Source: Nitrososphaera sp.
Lineage (GTDB): Archaea > Thermoproteota > Nitrososphaeria > Nitrososphaerales > Nitrososphaeraceae
Direction of reading: 5' to 3'
Length of the DNA stretch: 6,977 bases
Assembly (NCBI GenBank): GCA_022545875.1
Contig: JAKEIF010000277.1
Span: 1 to 6,977, forward strand
Shown here: positions 5,948 through 6,977 of the stretch, in pieces
How the letters are laid out: each line of letters starts with the position of its first letter
How positions within the stretch are numbered: position 1 is the stretch's first letter
Program-made: the position numbers and the translations under genes
The notes under the pieces: generated by a model
Database searches by the model: none
What the model was told of the DNA's origin: nothing
The model's input: only the letters and a program-made list of their open reading frames with translations

Positions 5948-6977
5948 AAATAGTTTTGTAAGGTTCCTCCGGTGGGTGTACGCCGGAGTAGAGCGAACCA
6001 TCTTCATGGGAATGAAGTTTACATTCCCAGGAAGGTTTGTCAGCCCGCTAGGTTTCCTAGGCATGCTTACTTTTGTAATCTTTATCATTCTTGGAATAAC
6101 AGGCGCTCTCCTCATGCTCTGGTATGAGCCGATACTTGACAGGGCGTGGGACAGCGTGAATAACATCAACAACACGATCCCCTACGGATTTCACATCCGC
6201 AACATCCACTATCACGCCTCCAATGCGATGGTCATGATGGCTTTGCTGCACATGTACTACCAGTACTTTAGCGGCCGCTACAAGATAAGAAACGAAATCC
6301 TCTGGGTCACAGGCATCATACTGGGAGTGCTTACGATCCTCGAAGCGTTCACGGGATACGACATCATCTTTAGCGAGCGAGCAGAACTCGCGATTTCGAT
6401 TGCGGCGTCATTAACGAATTCTATTCCGATTTTAGGCCCTCAAATGAGGGAGGCATTCTTTGGTGCCGGTTTTCACGACTTTGTGCTGCGTTTCTATACG
6501 TTCCACGTATTCATGCTGCCAATCGCGCTGCTCGGGCTGATGGTTGTTCACTTCCCCCGGTTCTTGGTATTCGACGTCCCGATGGTAATGGCAATAACTG
6601 GAGCAATAATGCTCACTGGAGGAGTCTTCCCGGTAGGCATGGGGCTGCCGTTTGAACCGGAGGTTCCGCCGGGGATCACTGTACCCGAATGGTACCTGAC
6701 GGGCCTCTACGCCTTTCTCCGCACGATGTACGACAAGTTCGTTACCGGGGTGGCCTGGCCGGGGCTCTTCATATTTGCACTCCTGATTGTCCCCTTTGTA
6801 GATAGGTACAAGAAATTCTCTTGGAAGGATAGGCCCATAATTACTGCGCTTGGCATCACAAGTTTGGCGCAGATCATTGTAACCACTTACTGGGGCTTTT
6901 ACATCGATCCGGATAGAGACAAGGCGCTGCTGGAGAGGCTCGTCATTGACCCGATATTCTTCTACCTAGTCATGATA
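5925..6977 (+). CDS. Cytochrome b of a bc1/b6f-type complex (3' truncated by window)
   Basis: Membrane di-heme subunit that oxidises quinol; 351 residues are visible and the frame is open at the window end. Numbered from TTG 5925, heme ligands are H95/H109 (13 residues between) in helix B and H194/H209 (14 between) in helix D, the latter as in b6. The Qo-site P254-E-W-Y257 follows on the same chain, so b6-like and subunit IV-like parts are fused. Membrane helices include about 41-66, 95-112, 125-145, 190-215, 276-292 and 304-325. The start is uncertain. TTG 5925 overlaps the Rieske gene by 23 nt and keeps the amphipathic segment RFLRWVYAGVERTIF that normally precedes helix A; GTG 5976 or ATG 6006 would cut it. 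The frame is closed by TAG at 5916 upstream. The usual LPW-Q signature after helix C is absent (GYDIIFSER, 144-152). Confidence 0.9.
   Translation, partial: MGATLTYENSFVRFLRWVYAGVERTIFMGMKFTFPGRFVSPLGFLGMLTFVIFIILGITGALLMLWYEPILDRAWDSVNNINNTIPYGFHIRNIHYHASNAMVMMALLHMYYQYFSGRYKIRNEILWVTGIILGVLTILEAFTGYDIIFSERAELAISIAASLTNSIPILGPQMREAFFGAGFHDFVLRFYTFHVFMLPIALLGLMVVHFPRFLVFDVPMVMAITGAIMLTGGVFPVGMGLPFEPEVPPGITVPEWYLTGLYAFLRTMYDKFVTGVAWPGLFIFALLIVPFVDRYKKFSWKDRPIITALGITSLAQIIVTTYWGFYIDPDRDKALLERLVIDPIFFYLVMI
5967..5988 (+). repeat. Hairpin at the Rieske/cytochrome b junction
   Basis: CTCCGGTG (5967-5974) can pair with CGCCGGAG (5981-5988): eight base pairs including one G-U, closing a 6-nt loop. 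The hairpin begins 20 nt after the Rieske stop, and its loop contains the first base of the alternative GTG start (5976) of cytochrome b. It may influence translation or RNA processing at the junction, or may simply result from coding constraint, since it lies inside the probable cytochrome b frame. Confidence 0.4.

Noticed and set aside
5944..5961. ATG overlapping the Rieske stop (ATGA) as a start for cytochrome b
   Set aside because: The frame runs only five codons before TAA at 5959-5961 and is not the cytochrome b frame.

Overview
The window looks like chromosomal DNA from an ammonia-oxidising archaeon (Nitrososphaerota/Thaumarchaeota). The roughly balanced base composition fits a soil Nitrososphaera-type lineage better than the AT-rich marine ones. 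The evidence is a LysW-dependent lysine operon, an archaeal diphthine synthase, AT-rich TATA boxes placed for leaderless transcripts, and a Rieske/cytochrome b pair with archaeal features. The lineage is inferred from gene content and was not tested phylogenetically. All supported genes lie on the + strand.

Layout. 1-183: no supported gene; it ends in a TATA-box promoter. 184-3588: compact lysine operon lysS (homocitrate synthase), lysW (carrier protein, too short for simple ORF calling), lysX (carrier ligase) and lysK (carrier hydrolase), with gaps of 8 nt, a 4-nt GTGA overlap and 2 nt. 3621-4694: diphthine synthase with an unusual C-terminal DUF357-like extension, behind its own TATA box. 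4728-5225: pentapeptide-repeat protein, probably a leaderless TTG start. 5226-5341: short intergenic stretch with a hairpin/T-tract terminator and the next promoter. 5342-5947: Rieske iron-sulfur protein with a twin-arginine N-terminus. About 5925-6977: cytochrome b, cut by the window edge.

How the genes work together. LysS starts the alpha-aminoadipate route by condensing 2-oxoglutarate with acetyl-CoA. LysX attaches aminoadipate to the C-terminus of LysW, LysZ/LysY/LysJ (not in the window) convert the side chain, and LysK releases lysine. The Rieske protein and cytochrome b would form the core of a bc1/b6f-type quinol-oxidising complex (complex III) in the membrane. DphB modifies the histidine of translation factor aEF2.

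Most notable points. The LysW C-terminus reads EDWGQ, whereas characterised LysW proteins end in the acceptor glutamate EDWGE; this recalls Pup, which is encoded with a terminal Gln and deamidated before ligation. The diphthine synthase is fused to a DUF357-like domain. Cytochrome b lacks the usual LPW-Q signature after helix C. A strong hairpin sits at the Rieske/cytochrome b junction.
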